From Anaerolineae bacterium (lineage in GTDB: Bacteria; Chloroflexota; Anaerolineae; Aggregatilineales; J027), in assembly GCA_021463865.1 (NCBI GenBank), contig JAJTXY010000015.1, forward strand, positions 1-64,000: a stretch of DNA of 64,000 nucleotides, read 5' to 3'. The translations under genes and the position numbers were made by a program. Positions 1 through 7,956 of the stretch are shown here, one piece after another (position 1 is the stretch's first letter; each line of letters starts with the position of its first letter). Under the pieces are notes generated by a model. That model was not told the origin of the DNA. It saw nothing but the letters and a program-made list of their open reading frames with translations, and did not search any database.

Positions 1-701
1 TCAGCGTCGAATTGGTATTGGCGGATCGCTTGTATGGGGAGAGTGGGCCATTTATGGAGGGATTGATCCAACTCGAACTCCCCTGCGTGGTGGCGGTGCG
101 CGATAATCATGGCGTTTGGCTACCACGCGGTCAACGCATCCGTATGACCCGCTGGCGTCCTTTTGAACGGACTTTTGCCGATGCCTCCACTCAAACCCGC
201 TATATTTGTGAGGTGATCTATGGGCAACGACGCACCATCCGCTATTTCTTCCTCACCACCGATCCAGCCACCTTACCCCCTGCCACCACCGTCTTATTGA
301 TGACCAATCTCAAAGGCCACCTCCGCCACAGCCTTGGCAATCACTATGGCTTCAAACATCTCAAAAATGAACTCGGTTGGGCCGATTATCGCCTCACCGC
401 TTATCTAGCCATCGAGCGCTGGTGGGAAATGGTTTCCAGCGCTTATCTCATGGTCAGCCTTCATACCCAAGCCTTGCACGTCCTTGCTTCTCCCCTCACC
501 CCTTGGGCCGATTCACCCGTCACACGCCATCCTTGGTGGACGACTGCCCCCGGCTGGAAAGCCACTCTCAACAATCTGCGCCTGCTCATCCAGCCCTTCA
601 TCGCCTTGGCTTTCCTCCTGCCTTGGCTAACCGTTTTCCCCATCGACGGCCTATCCCAAGCCCTCCGCCACCTCATTGCTTGTATCCATGGTTCCACCTG
701 A
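1..701 (+). pseudogene. IS701/IS4-like DDE transposase, C-terminal part cut by window edge
   Basis: The reading frame is open from the first bases of the window and ends at the TGA at 699-701. It holds roughly the last 230 residues of a DDE transposase. Two catalytic signatures of the IS4/IS701 group are visible: VLADRLYG near the window start (second Asp) and FKHLKNELGWADY (the Glu) followed by a conserved aromatic stretch. The first Asp and the left end of the element lie outside the window, so I cannot tell whether the gene is intact; it is listed as partial rather than proven broken. The C-terminal 100 residues are hydrophobic and proline-rich, which fits this family. The element borders a cluster of small accessory genes, so this edge may be a mobile or recently rearranged region. 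The family call is from motifs only. Confidence 0.75.
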
Positions 702-750
702 TCCCCCCCTTACTGACAAAAGAGGCTTTGTGTGTTCTAAAACGATAGAC

Positions 751-945
751 TTAGGCCTTCGAAAATTCCCGCAATCCTTCGCGCCAGCCCGCCATAAACG
801 CCGTCCAGTCGTGACTCCAATCCGCGTGGTCGGTGGTCGAGGGTGTGAACCCGGTGTGGCCTTTTTGACAGGCCGTCGCAAAGGCGATGCTTTTGCCGAC
901 TTGGTAAGCAGGTGTCCACTTGATACCGTGTCGGTGTTTCATCAT
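751..945 (-). CDS. Small protein, possibly Rmf/CrpP-like
   Basis: This 64-residue frame starts with ATG inside the stop codon of the upstream gene (ATGA overlap at 942-945), which supports translation in an operon. The protein reads as one compact module: an AYQVGKSIAF stretch, a PSTTDHADW segment and a C-terminal WTAFMAGWREGL. Small A..G..A / W..GW..G patterns of this sort occur in ribosome modulation factor and CrpP-like proteins, so that is a guess at the fold, not a firm call. It has no signal peptide or membrane segment. It is the last gene of a leftward group of four or five small genes next to a transposase. A longer overlapping frame at 737-1000 was not chosen because it lacks this coupling and has a poor composition. 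Confidence 0.45.
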   Translation of the reverse strand: MMKHRHGIKWTPAYQVGKSIAFATACQKGHTGFTPSTTDHADWSHDWTAFMAGWREGLREFSKA

Positions 946-1217
946 TCACCTCGTAGTTGGGCACCGTACTGACGGCCTTTGTCGGTGAGGGTGGCCCCAA
1001 TCCGTACCGCCATGTCGGGATATTCCGGATGGACTTCCAACGGCACGGCGTTCAGATACCCGGCCCGTTCGAGTTGCAGCACATACACCACTTCCAGTGC
1101 CGTCTGCGGGAGATAGACCGATTGCCCTGCCTCGGCAGCGTCGGCGATGCGCAGCAGCAATGCGCGTTTGTCATCTTCATAGGCGGCCAGCAGGCTTTGG
1201 AGAAAGAGATCGTCCAT
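942..1217 (-). CDS. Hypothetical protein, 91 residues
   Basis: I do not recognise this gene. It encodes a 91-residue soluble protein that is helical at the start (MDDLFLQSLLAAYEDDKRAL), with a second half that could form a small winged-helix or beta module ending in TLTDKGRQYGAQL, which resembles the tail of some winged-helix proteins. The ATG is preceded by a G-rich ribosome binding site (minus-strand GGGGGTGGGGC). It overlaps the next small gene by ATGA and lies 10 bases after the proline-rich gene at 1228-1482, so all three are probably cotranscribed. Its neighbours give no functional clue beyond an accessory-region setting. Confidence 0.55.
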   Translation of the reverse strand: MDDLFLQSLLAAYEDDKRALLLRIADAAEAGQSVYLPQTALEVVYVLQLERAGYLNAVPLEVHPEYPDMAVRIGATLTDKGRQYGAQLRGE

Positions 1218-1227
1218 GCCCCACCCC

Positions 1228-1482
1228 CTAGACCAACACGGCCAGCGGCATGGCGGCCCGCGACTTACGACGGACCACTGGTTTCGGCTGTGGCGCTGGA
1301 GAGGTAGCGGCGAGTTGCGCCTTGAGTGCCTCGATTTCCGCCAGCAGGGGCTGCAGGAAGGCCGTCAGGTCAAGTTGGATGACGGCGGGGGACGCGGGTG
1401 GGACTGGCGGGACGGGTGGCGGCGGCGGAGTCGGGGGGACTGGCGGTTGGAGATTTTCCGCTCCCTTAGCGGATGCGCTCAC
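1228..1482 (-). CDS. Proline-rich small protein with basic tail
   Basis: This is an 84-residue frame from a GTG start. It has a polyproline block (PPVPPTPPPPPVPPVPP), then an amphipathic helix with LDLTAFLQPLLAEIEALKAQL that could form a coiled coil, and a basic tail (VVRRKSRAAM). The frame stays open upstream to about 1602 and encodes an Ala/Pro/Glu-rich stretch, but no ATG, GTG or good TTG is available there, so the true start is uncertain; a CTG start near 1599 is possible. The layout (disordered arm plus short coiled coil plus basic end) suggests a scaffolding or nucleic-acid-associated role, but there is no family match I can name. It lies 10 bases upstream of the 942-1217 gene. Confidence 0.45.
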   Translation of the reverse strand: MSASAKGAENLQPPVPPTPPPPPVPPVPPASPAVIQLDLTAFLQPLLAEIEALKAQLAATSPAPQPKPVVRRKSRAAMPLAVLV

Positions 1483-1608
1483 CGGCTCGTTGGCACTGGT
1501 GGCAGTGGCGGGTGTCTCAACGGCCTCGGCAGGCGCGGAGGGTGGCTCACCGTCCTTGCCGGATTCGAGTGTGCCAGCGGGCAGCCCGTTGGATGGCAGC
1601 TTCTATTC

Positions 1609-1959
1609 CTACCTATCCCGCAGGGTGCGATTACGGCTGTGGCGTGTACCGTGATAACCCTGTGGTATTTGGTCGGCATTGGGACGAGCCAGTGGTTGGT
1701 GTAGCCATGCCCGGTAGAGATTCAGGCCGAGGTCGGTCAGTTGAAATTGACCCGGCGCGATTTCCGTCAGATACTCCGGGATCAGCGACTGAGCATCGGT
1801 TTTGCTGGCGGGCCATTTGACCCAGAAACACAAGCGGCGGTTGACATAGGCATCATAGCCTTGGCGGATCAGATTCTGCTGGGGCATGGTCATCGCACTC
1901 AGCAGGGCCAGCAGCTCGGCATCGGTTTTGGGTTGGGTGGTTGTTGTGGTGAGTGTCAT
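1609..1959 (-). CDS. Hypothetical protein, 116 residues
   Basis: I do not recognise this gene. The N-terminus is Thr-rich (MTLTTTTTQPKT), followed by a likely helical domain with FWVKWPASKTDAQSLIPEYL and TDLGLNLYRAWL, a pattern seen in small winged-helix-like proteins of accessory regions. The last 20 residues (HGTRHSRNRTLRDR) are basic and look unlike the rest, so a frameshift or a simple read-out into the spacer is possible. It sits between the 150-residue protein at 2016 and the proline-rich gene in the same direction. A GC-rich inverted repeat (CGACCC...GGGTCG) lies in the 56-base spacer upstream. Confidence 0.5.
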   Translation of the reverse strand: MTLTTTTTQPKTDAELLALLSAMTMPQQNLIRQGYDAYVNRRLCFWVKWPASKTDAQSLIPEYLTEIAPGQFQLTDLGLNLYRAWLHQPLARPNADQIPQGYHGTRHSRNRTLRDR

Positions 1960-2015
1960 GGTGGTGTTTCCCTGCCGACCCCCATCGCTGAGGGTCGGGC
2001 GTGTGGGAGTTCTTC

Positions 2016-2468
2016 CTAGCTGGCTTTGGCGTAGCGGCCAGCCGAGCGGGGCGAAAAAGCACGATCTTCGCGCTCGTGGGCGGCTTCAGTGACCTCGGCG
2101 AGTTGATCCATCAGTCCCGTGAAGTGGTTGGCGAGAGCGGTTTCTTGCAAGCCGACCATCTGGCGGGCTTCGCTGCGTAGGTCGTTCTTGAATAGCCGTG
2201 TCCATGTTTCGCCGCGTTCGAGGACGTAGGCGTAGGCTTCTTCGTAGAAGTCGCTGTACTTGACCTGCCAGTCCTTGTCCAGAATAAGCAGGCGGGCGGC
2301 TTCGAGTTCGACTTCGCTGTGGCTGCTGCCGAGCATGTTCATCAGAAAGCCGTAACTTTCTTTGCGCCAAGCCAGATATTGGTCTTGAATGGCGTCTTCG
2401 CTGGTGACTTCAAACACGACTTCGATGGGGGTGGATACTGCGGGGGTTTCGAGCGTTGGGTCAAACAT
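2016..2468 (-). CDS. Hypothetical acidic helical protein, first gene of small operon
   Basis: This 150-residue soluble protein is rich in Glu, Ala and Leu and is predicted by eye to be mostly alpha-helical. It has an acidic N-terminal arm and a Ser/Arg-rich end (FSPRSAGRYAKAS). No known domain was recognised. The start is well supported by a strong ribosome binding site (AAGGAGA, about 10 bases before the ATG) and by the promoter at 2578-2606. It is the first of four or five small leftward genes ending near 751. With an HTH regulator divergently placed across the promoter region, the set resembles an accessory or mobile-element regulon, but no integrase or replication gene is visible in the window to prove that. 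Confidence 0.6.
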   Translation of the reverse strand: MFDPTLETPAVSTPIEVVFEVTSEDAIQDQYLAWRKESYGFLMNMLGSSHSEVELEAARLLILDKDWQVKYSDFYEEAYAYVLERGETWTRLFKNDLRSEARQMVGLQETALANHFTGLMDQLAEVTEAAHEREDRAFSPRSAGRYAKAS

Positions 2469-2577
2469 GATACAATTCTCCTTAACGACGGCTTGCCGTC
2501 TTTCATATGTTTGGTGCTGTGACCCTCGTTTGTTATCTGGACTGGCGGGGGTCGCTGCATTTCAAAATCATGATTAA

Positions 2578-2606
2578 ATTGTACGCCTGATAGTACAAAA
2601 AGTCAA
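2578..2606 (-). promoter_or_regulatory. Near-consensus sigma-70 promoter for the leftward small-gene operon
   Basis: On the minus strand TTGACT (2601-2606) is followed by exactly 17 bases and TACAAT (2578-2583). That is a close match to the housekeeping promoter. It points at the gene starting at 2468, about 100 bases downstream. Confidence 0.65.
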
Positions 2607-2647
2607 GGTGTTTCGGACAAATTCATTACCAGACTCTCTTGACTTTT
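2598..2647. repeat. Inverted repeat in the divergent promoter region, candidate operator
   Basis: AAAAGTCAAG at 2598-2607 is repeated in inverse as CTTGACTTTT at 2638-2647. Each arm contains a TTGACT -35-like box, one for each direction. The arms lie between the leftward operon and the HTH gene, so they could be the binding site of that HTH protein. The rightward -10 box is weak (TAATCT at 2663-2668). Confidence 0.4.
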
Positions 2648-2701
2648 GCACCTCGGATGGAGTAATCTATATCCAACACTTACAGATAAAGGATGTATGG
2701 G

Positions 2702-3007
2702 ATGAGATTAGTAATGTATAGTCGCCTAAAGGAGTATGTTGATGAATTGAATCAGCGCAATGGCTATACCATCAAGACATCCCAACTTGCCGAAGCGGTA
2801 AAAATCAGACGGGCTACGTTGATTGACTGGCTAAATCCGAATCGTGAATTGTCCCGAATTGAGGCAAGTACCATAGAGCAGTTAGCTAAATACTTTGGTC
2901 TTGAGGATAATCCGGAAGCGTTAATTCGATTTGCTTGGGTGGGCGAGGATACTGAAGAGTCCCCTGAAACAAAAACCTACTCCACCCCCCTTGCAATTCC
3001 AGCGTAG
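2702..3007 (+). CDS. Small HTH (XRE/Cro-like) transcriptional regulator
   Basis: The protein is about 101 residues. Its N-terminal half has a helix-turn-helix: LKEYVDELNQRNGYTIKTSQL, then AEAVKIRRATLIDWLNPN, in which the recognition helix sits at RRATLIDWL, and a third helix ending IEQLAKYFGLE. This arrangement is typical of XRE-type repressors encoded with small accessory operons. The longest frame starts at 2693, but AAAGGA at 2688-2693 is better placed for the ATG at 2702. The C-terminal 25 residues are probably disordered and overlap a minus-strand terminator. It is divergent from the leftward small-gene operon and the inverted repeat between them is a possible autoregulatory operator. 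Confidence 0.7.
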   Translation: MRLVMYSRLKEYVDELNQRNGYTIKTSQLAEAVKIRRATLIDWLNPNRELSRIEASTIEQLAKYFGLEDNPEALIRFAWVGEDTEESPETKTYSTPLAIPA

Positions 3008-3021
3008 ATGGGTGGAGTAGG
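2971..3021 (-). terminator. Rho-independent terminator, minus strand, likely for tRNA-Val
   Basis: A perfect 12-base inverted repeat (CCTACTCCACCC at 2976-2987 and GGGTGGAGTAGG at 3010-3021) is followed on the minus strand by five T. It lies 118 bases downstream of the leftward tRNA-Val and overlaps the 3' end of the rightward HTH gene. Confidence 0.6.
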
Positions 3022-3138
3022 TTATCAAAACTGTATTTCTCGGTGTTGGGACGCAACCCAAAACCGAAAAGACACCTTAACAACTGAATAGCAGAATAAT
3101 TACACACCCCAAAGTGGGTATACAGGCATAAAAAGAGG

Positions 3139-3212
3139 TGGGCACTGAGGGGCTCGAACCCCCGACCTCCCGGGTGTAAGCCGAGCGCTCTGACCAACTG
3201 AGCTAAGTGCCC
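3139..3212 (-). tRNA. tRNA-Val (anticodon UAC)
   Basis: Read on the minus strand, the sequence folds as a cloverleaf: acceptor stem GGGCACT/AGTGCCC with discriminator A, a D-arm starting TTAGCTCAGTTGG, anticodon stem CTCGG/CCGGG around loop CTTACAC (anticodon TAC), and a T-arm with GGTTCGAGCC. CCA is not encoded. It has its own promoter (3226-3255) and a terminator downstream. Confidence 0.95.
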
Positions 3213-3225
3213 AAGCTATGTGGGG

Positions 3226-3255
3226 ATTATACGGTCTGTCAGGGGTTTAAGTCAA
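3226..3255 (-). promoter_or_regulatory. Promoter of tRNA-Val
   Basis: TTGACT (3250-3255) and TATAAT (3226-3231) on the minus strand are separated by 18 bases and stand just upstream of the tRNA 5' end at 3212. The -10 box is a perfect consensus. Confidence 0.75.
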
Positions 3256-3308
3256 GAGGGCGAGTTTTTACCGCCTTAAACCCACCCACCCTCTTGCAAT
3301 CCAATTCA

Positions 3309-3869
3309 TCAATTTGCGCCGTGTGCTTTCAGCAAAGTCACCATTGCCGTATTCTGTCGCTCAGTTGCTGCATCCAACGGGGTCTTGCCTTGATAATTTT
3401 GGGTCTGCACATCCGCCCCATGCTCCAAGAGCCATTTCAACATCGGCTCATGGCCTTGCCAGATTGCCGCGTGCAGAGCCGATCCCAAACCCTCCGTGCT
3501 GCCTGCGTCATACAACAGTTGCGCGATTTCGACATCGCCGCTCAATGCTGCATGAAACAAATTGGTAAATCCATGTGCCCCTTTAGCCTGTGCCTGTGCC
3601 GGGTCATCCTGCAAAAATTTCCGCACATGATCTTTCATGCCCATCATCGCCGCCGTATAAATGGTCAGGGGTGCGCCCTTGTCCAACAAATACTGGGCAA
3701 TATCACGCCGACCCACATGCGATGCTGCCCCTAATGCACTTTCATCAAAGTCGGGGTTGATAACGTTTAATAAGCGTGGGTCAGCTTCCAAAAGTTCTTG
3801 CACTTTTGCCAAATCAAAATGGGCCACTTGTACAAAAGTCTTGATTTCTTCAAGTGTTAATTCAGCCAT
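3309..3869 (-). CDS. Ankyrin-repeat protein
   Basis: A 186-residue cytoplasmic protein made of about four ankyrin repeats. Typical repeat signatures are visible: ALGAASHVGRRDIAQYLLDKGA, TNLFHAALSGDVEIAQLLYDAG, SALHAAIWQGHEPMLKWLLEHGAD and KTPLDAATERQNTAMVTLLKAHGA, each with the A..G...(I/V)...LL..GA pattern. The N-terminal 40 residues look like an extra capping repeat. Proteins of this kind bind other proteins; nothing in the sequence identifies a partner or an enzymatic role. It has no signal peptide. It is transcribed alone, away from the methyltransferase at 4276, with a long spacer between them. Confidence 0.85.
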   Translation of the reverse strand: MAELTLEEIKTFVQVAHFDLAKVQELLEADPRLLNVINPDFDESALGAASHVGRRDIAQYLLDKGAPLTIYTAAMMGMKDHVRKFLQDDPAQAQAKGAHGFTNLFHAALSGDVEIAQLLYDAGSTEGLGSALHAAIWQGHEPMLKWLLEHGADVQTQNYQGKTPLDAATERQNTAMVTLLKAHGAN

Positions 3870-3983
3870 GTGAGGTCTCCATGTAGTTCTGCAATTTTAG
3901 GGATTACCGATGAAAAGCCATCTTTGTTCTCTAGCTTAGAATATAGCACTTTTGTTCTATAACAACAACACCCAAAAACATAA

Positions 3984-4021
3984 CAGGCCACTTATCCCTC
4001 CCTCAAAGGATAAATGGCCTG
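3984..4021. repeat. Long inverted repeat in the 406-base spacer 3870-4275
   Basis: CAGGCCAcTTATCC (3984-3997) and GGATAAaTGGCCTG (4008-4021) form a 14-base stem with one mismatch and a 10-base loop. There is no T-run on either side, so a simple intrinsic terminator is not obvious. The rest of the 3870-4275 spacer is AT-rich, contains short scattered repeats such as GTTACAAAATGGTAAC near 4150, and shows no open frame I would call a gene. Confidence 0.5.
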
Positions 4022-4275
4022 CTATGCGCGTCAGGATAACTGAGATGATGACTTTTAATAGCTTTATCAATACTTGCGATAAACAGATTCTAATATAAAT
4101 CTGACACGTTACGTGACCGTCACAAAGATGTCACAATCCAGAAACCAAATGTTACAAAATGGTAACACCACCAGCCTAGCCACCTGATTTCGCTGCACAA
4201 TTTGGGGGGGGGATCAACAAACCGCACACTTCTGTGTACAATAAAATCATGTACTCATCAGCTTAGGGATAAACA

Positions 4276-5127
4276 TTGCCCTCTTCCACCCCTAATTCTA
4301 CTTCCTTCTCCTATCGAAAATTGTTCGATGTTGTCGCCCCACACTATGAGGCACGTATTATCCGCGCATTCGGCCCCTACGCCGCCAGTCTGATAGAATG
4401 GGCCAATCCCCTACCCCATGAAACTTTACTAGATATTGGCACTGGCACAGGCATCGCCGCTCGATTGGCTGCTGTCCAAGCCCAACAAGTGATTGGCCTC
4501 GATTTTTCCATCCCTATGCTCCAATCGGCTCAATCGGCGGCAAACAATCTTGCTTTTATCCAAGCCGATGCACACGCCCTACCCTTCGTAGATGGTTCCT
4601 TTGACATCGTAATCGCCTCGTTTGGGTTTAACGCCACCCGTCCCCAAAAAAGTCTTAAAGAATCATTTCGGGTTTTAAGACCGGGCGGACGGCTAGTTTT
4701 TCAAGAATGGGGGGGCCTACACCAGTTCGACCAATTAGTCGGGGATGTGATTGCCCCCTATACCGTTGAGGATGATAACGCCCCACCGGAACTAGTTGCG
4801 CTACGTGATTTTCTGGACGCTGACCGAGTCTGGCATGAAGATCTACAGGTCGAGGAAGATTATCAGGAATTCCTAGACGCGCTTGGTTTTGTCAACATCA
4901 CCGCCCACGAATTCGCCCCCCTAAAATTGCGCCTCAGTGTCGAAGATTTTATTGATTACAAAACGGCGTGGACATCCCAACTCTATGAATTTGCCGCCAT
5001 GTCGCCGACTGTCCAACGGGCTTGCCTTGCTGAATTGGAAAACCGTCTCTACCGTCATGCGGATGAAGATGGCATTCTCACTTATGACCCGTTGATGTTC
5101 CGTGTGATGGCCTATCGAGCGGGTTGA
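4276..5127 (+). CDS. SAM-dependent methyltransferase (UbiE/class I type)
   Basis: A 283-residue class I methyltransferase. The SAM-binding motif I is LLDIGTGTGIAARLA, followed by the acidic end of strand 2 (VIGLDFSIPML) and motif II/III regions IQADAHALPFVDGSFD and LRPGGRLVF. This arrangement belongs to the Methyltransf_11 / UbiE-like group that methylates small molecules; the substrate cannot be told from sequence. The start is a TTG at 4276 with AGGGAT about six bases upstream; the next ATG would cut into the fold. The N-terminal FSYRKLFDVVAPHYEARI resembles the entry helix of UbiE/COQ5-like enzymes. It converges with, and overlaps by 16 bases, the gene at 5112. Confidence 0.85.
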   Translation: MPSSTPNSTSFSYRKLFDVVAPHYEARIIRAFGPYAASLIEWANPLPHETLLDIGTGTGIAARLAAVQAQQVIGLDFSIPMLQSAQSAANNLAFIQADAHALPFVDGSFDIVIASFGFNATRPQKSLKESFRVLRPGGRLVFQEWGGLHQFDQLVGDVIAPYTVEDDNAPPELVALRDFLDADRVWHEDLQVEEDYQEFLDALGFVNITAHEFAPLKLRLSVEDFIDYKTAWTSQLYEFAAMSPTVQRACLAELENRLYRHADEDGILTYDPLMFRVMAYRAG

Positions 5128-5702
5128 CCATAATCACGTCCGAAGCCATGCCAGCGCGGTGTCCCAATCGGGACGGCTGATCCTTCAGGGTTGGGCGCAA
5201 AATAACGAATGCGCCGCACCACCATATCCGGCGAAAATATCCATTCTTCATCTTCACGTACTACATCCACCTGCACTAACCCATTGCCAAAATAAAGTGT
5301 TCCCCCTACCAGAAGCTGGCGCTGGTTTGGCGTAGCCCCCGTTGTCCCCGCAACATATTGCAAGGTCGCTTGCGACGGCAAACCCATTGCGGCAAAGACA
5401 TCGGCAAGCACTATATCGCCACGCATGGTCAGTTCAAATTCCGTCAGAACATCTCCATTAGCACGGGTCGTCCCTGAATAACGCGAATTGATACGTTCGA
5501 GGACTGAAAAAAAGTAGCGTTCCAAACCCGTCCCCGGTTGGATACCCTGCCAGCACGGTTGGGGGCACTCACCGGGATCAAGATACGTTTCGGGTAATGG
5601 CTGGGTGTTCTGGGCAATCGCACGCACCACAACTAAAGCCACCCCACTTAAAATAAACACCGCAACCATCCACGTCAGCAGGATTTGAAATAGTCTCAAC
5701 AT
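5112..5702 (-). CDS. Membrane-anchored hypothetical protein
   Basis: A 196-residue protein with an N-terminal membrane segment (about residues 3-28, LLTWMVAVFILSGVALVVV) and a soluble part outside. Just after the anchor is a two-cysteine motif ECPQPCWQGIQPG, a style I associate with small exported proteins of this phylum; I know no function for it. The remainder is likely beta-rich with a conserved-looking FGRDY end. It lies 10 bases downstream of the debranching enzyme gene, so it is probably cotranscribed with it, but nothing else links it to glycogen metabolism. Confidence 0.65.
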   Translation of the reverse strand: MLRLFQILLTWMVAVFILSGVALVVVRAIAQNTQPLPETYLDPGECPQPCWQGIQPGTGLERYFFSVLERINSRYSGTTRANGDVLTEFELTMRGDIVLADVFAAMGLPSQATLQYVAGTTGATPNQRQLLVGGTLYFGNGLVQVDVVREDEEWIFSPDMVVRRIRYFAPNPEGSAVPIGTPRWHGFGRDYGQPAR

Positions 5703-5712
5703 GGCCCATCAC

Positions 5713-7821
5713 TTAAATAGTCGAGGGTCGGCCCAATTCATGCCACACCCGCAGCACTTCCGCTACACTGGCTGCATGTGCAATTGAACCATGTGGAACA
5801 TAGGGTGCATCGCCGTCAAATACTTCGGAGAGTGTCCCAACACCATGATCTTGTACCAAATCCTCATAAGGACGGAGAAAACTAAGCGCCCCCGCCACAT
5901 CTTGATAAACCGCATAATGGGCACTGATAAATGGCCCGATCAGCCATCCCCACACCGTTCCCTGATGGTAGGCCAAATCCCGTTGTTCATCCGGCCCACT
6001 ATACTTCCCAATATATTCATCTTCATCACGTCCTAAGGTGCGTAATCCGTGTGAGGTCAATAATTCCCGCGCACACACCTCCAGCACCTGCTTGGACTTT
6101 TCAGCGTCTCGCAATACGCGGAACGGCAGGCTGAGTGCCAATAACTGATTAGGGCGTAAGGTATCATCATTGACCAATTCCCCTATCGTCTGCCCCGGTC
6201 CATCAATAACATCATAGAGCCAGCCTTTAATCGCTGACCAAAATCGCTTATTAAAACTTTCGGCTGCCCGATACGCATGGGTCTTATATCGTTCAGCCTC
6301 GTCATGTTTATCTAATTTCTCAGCAAGATGCTGCATAATAAACAGCGCATTAATCCAAAGTGCATTTACCTCAACCGGCTTACCCACACGCGGCGTTAGT
6401 GCCTTTCCGCTAATCTTGACATCCATCCAAGTCAACTGCGTTGTCACGTGTGCTGCCGCTTTTTCACCCTTATTATCATGCTTGGAAAAAGAGTTTTCGC
6501 CTGCGAACAACAATCCATCCGCTACATCTACATGGATATGAAAACGGGTCCCCTTAAAATACCATTCTATTGCCTCATGCAGCATTGGATAGAGCGTTTC
6601 AATCAGAGTCTTATCATCTGGCTTCGCCTGATGATAGGCCCACACCGCAAGAAAATACCATAGTGTTGCATCCACCGTGTTATAGTCCAGTGGTTTATCC
6701 GGCTCGTCGGCCCAATAATTTGGCAGCATCCCCTGATCAAACCGTTGGGCATAGGCCTGCAAAATTTGAGCAGCAATTTCAGCCCGCCCAGTTGCCAATG
6801 TCAAGCCCGGCAGCGCCATCATCACCACTCGCGTCCAAACTGTAAACCAAGGATAACCCGCGATAATTGCTGGATGTGTATCTTCATCCCCAGACTGTTC
6901 TACCAAAAACTGATCTGCTGCCAACACCAACTGCTGTATCCATCCCGGCGCTTTTTCGACCTTCGCCTTCAGCAGCAATTTTTTTTGACGTTCTTGTTCT
7001 TTTTTAAGCGCTGGTTCCCATTTAGCCGGGGCTTTTTCTTCCAATGTACATGCGATTGCCAGTGGCTGCCCCACCTCCAAGACTGCCTCAATTGTACCCG
7101 TCTTAAATAGGGCCTCCTCTTCATTGAGGCCACGCGCTCCTTCGGAAGTTAACCGGAATGACCACCACCACTCATTCGTCGGAGCCAAACTTCCGCCGCT
7201 AGTTACGATCCGAAAAGGAAAGGGCAGCGAATCCGGTGCCGGGGCACTACCCGCATCTTCTTTCGGCAAAATATCCAGCATAATACCCTGTTCCCACACC
7301 GACGGCGCAATACTGACCGTGAAACTGCTGCCCCCTTTGGTGCGATCATGATGCGAGCGATACGTCACCAGTGGCTTGATAATAAGGCGAATCGGCTGGT
7401 TGCCATGAGTATAATGCCATGTCACATAAGTGGTGTTTTCGCCGTGTGCCATCCAAATACGCTGCTCAATCCGCACCCCCCCGACGGCCCAGCGAAAAAC
7501 AGGAATGTTGCCCTCTAATAAAAATTGCTCTAAGTTCCGATATCCATCGGGGATTACCACCCCTGCCATCCAATCATGACTAATCAGGGGGACTCGCCGA
7601 TTATGAATTTCTACCCACGCATCCATCGCTGCCACCAACATATACCGATGTGTTGGGGGTTCGAGCGCCACCGTCAGCAAGCCGTGATAGCGCCTTGTAC
7701 GAGCCATCGCTATCGTACCCATCGCATAGCTCCCGGTTCCATTGGTCACCAGCCATTCCCGCCGAGTTGCTTGGTTAAACTCTCCGGTAATGCTTCGCCC
7801 AAATTGGATGCCCATTTTCAA
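5713..7821 (-). CDS. Amylo-alpha-1,6-glucosidase (glycogen debranching enzyme family)
   Basis: A 702-residue protein with the two-part layout of the bacterial/archaeal glycogen debranching family. The N-terminal domain (about 1-270) begins FNQATRREWLVTNGTGSYAMGT and RTRRYHGLL, typical of GDE_N. The C-terminal domain (about 290-695) is a GH133-type (alpha/alpha)6 barrel with AGYPWFTVWTRVVMMALPGL, PNYWADEPDKPLDYNTVDATLW and ISAHYAVY. The Asp/Glu-rich NTVDATLWY region is expected near the active site. It would hydrolyse alpha-1,6 branch points in glycogen or limit dextrins in the cytoplasm. It is followed by a membrane-anchored protein 10 bases downstream and preceded by a small CBM48 protein. 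Starts at 7821 and 7815 (MKMG) are both possible. Confidence 0.9.
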   Translation of the reverse strand: MKMGIQFGRSITGEFNQATRREWLVTNGTGSYAMGTIAMARTRRYHGLLTVALEPPTHRYMLVAAMDAWVEIHNRRVPLISHDWMAGVVIPDGYRNLEQFLLEGNIPVFRWAVGGVRIEQRIWMAHGENTTYVTWHYTHGNQPIRLIIKPLVTYRSHHDRTKGGSSFTVSIAPSVWEQGIMLDILPKEDAGSAPAPDSLPFPFRIVTSGGSLAPTNEWWWSFRLTSEGARGLNEEEALFKTGTIEAVLEVGQPLAIACTLEEKAPAKWEPALKKEQERQKKLLLKAKVEKAPGWIQQLVLAADQFLVEQSGDEDTHPAIIAGYPWFTVWTRVVMMALPGLTLATGRAEIAAQILQAYAQRFDQGMLPNYWADEPDKPLDYNTVDATLWYFLAVWAYHQAKPDDKTLIETLYPMLHEAIEWYFKGTRFHIHVDVADGLLFAGENSFSKHDNKGEKAAAHVTTQLTWMDVKISGKALTPRVGKPVEVNALWINALFIMQHLAEKLDKHDEAERYKTHAYRAAESFNKRFWSAIKGWLYDVIDGPGQTIGELVNDDTLRPNQLLALSLPFRVLRDAEKSKQVLEVCARELLTSHGLRTLGRDEDEYIGKYSGPDEQRDLAYHQGTVWGWLIGPFISAHYAVYQDVAGALSFLRPYEDLVQDHGVGTLSEVFDGDAPYVPHGSIAHAASVAEVLRVWHELGRPSTI

Positions 7822-7956
7822 AAATGCTCCCTTGTGATAACAAAAATCGCCCGCTGCCCTTAGTATACGCTACCTTAAGCAGTGAGCGATGTTTGATAGC
7901 AAAATAAAATGTCGTTAGTCCTAAAAACCGCGCAGCACCTTCAATGTAGATATAGA

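Noticed and set aside
737-1000. Minus-strand frame of 87 residues
   Set aside because: It overlaps the coupled gene at 751-945 in another frame and has no ribosome site.
1479-1679. Minus-strand frame of 66 residues
   Set aside because: It overlaps two better frames and has unlikely composition; possible only if a frameshift in 1609-1959 is proven.
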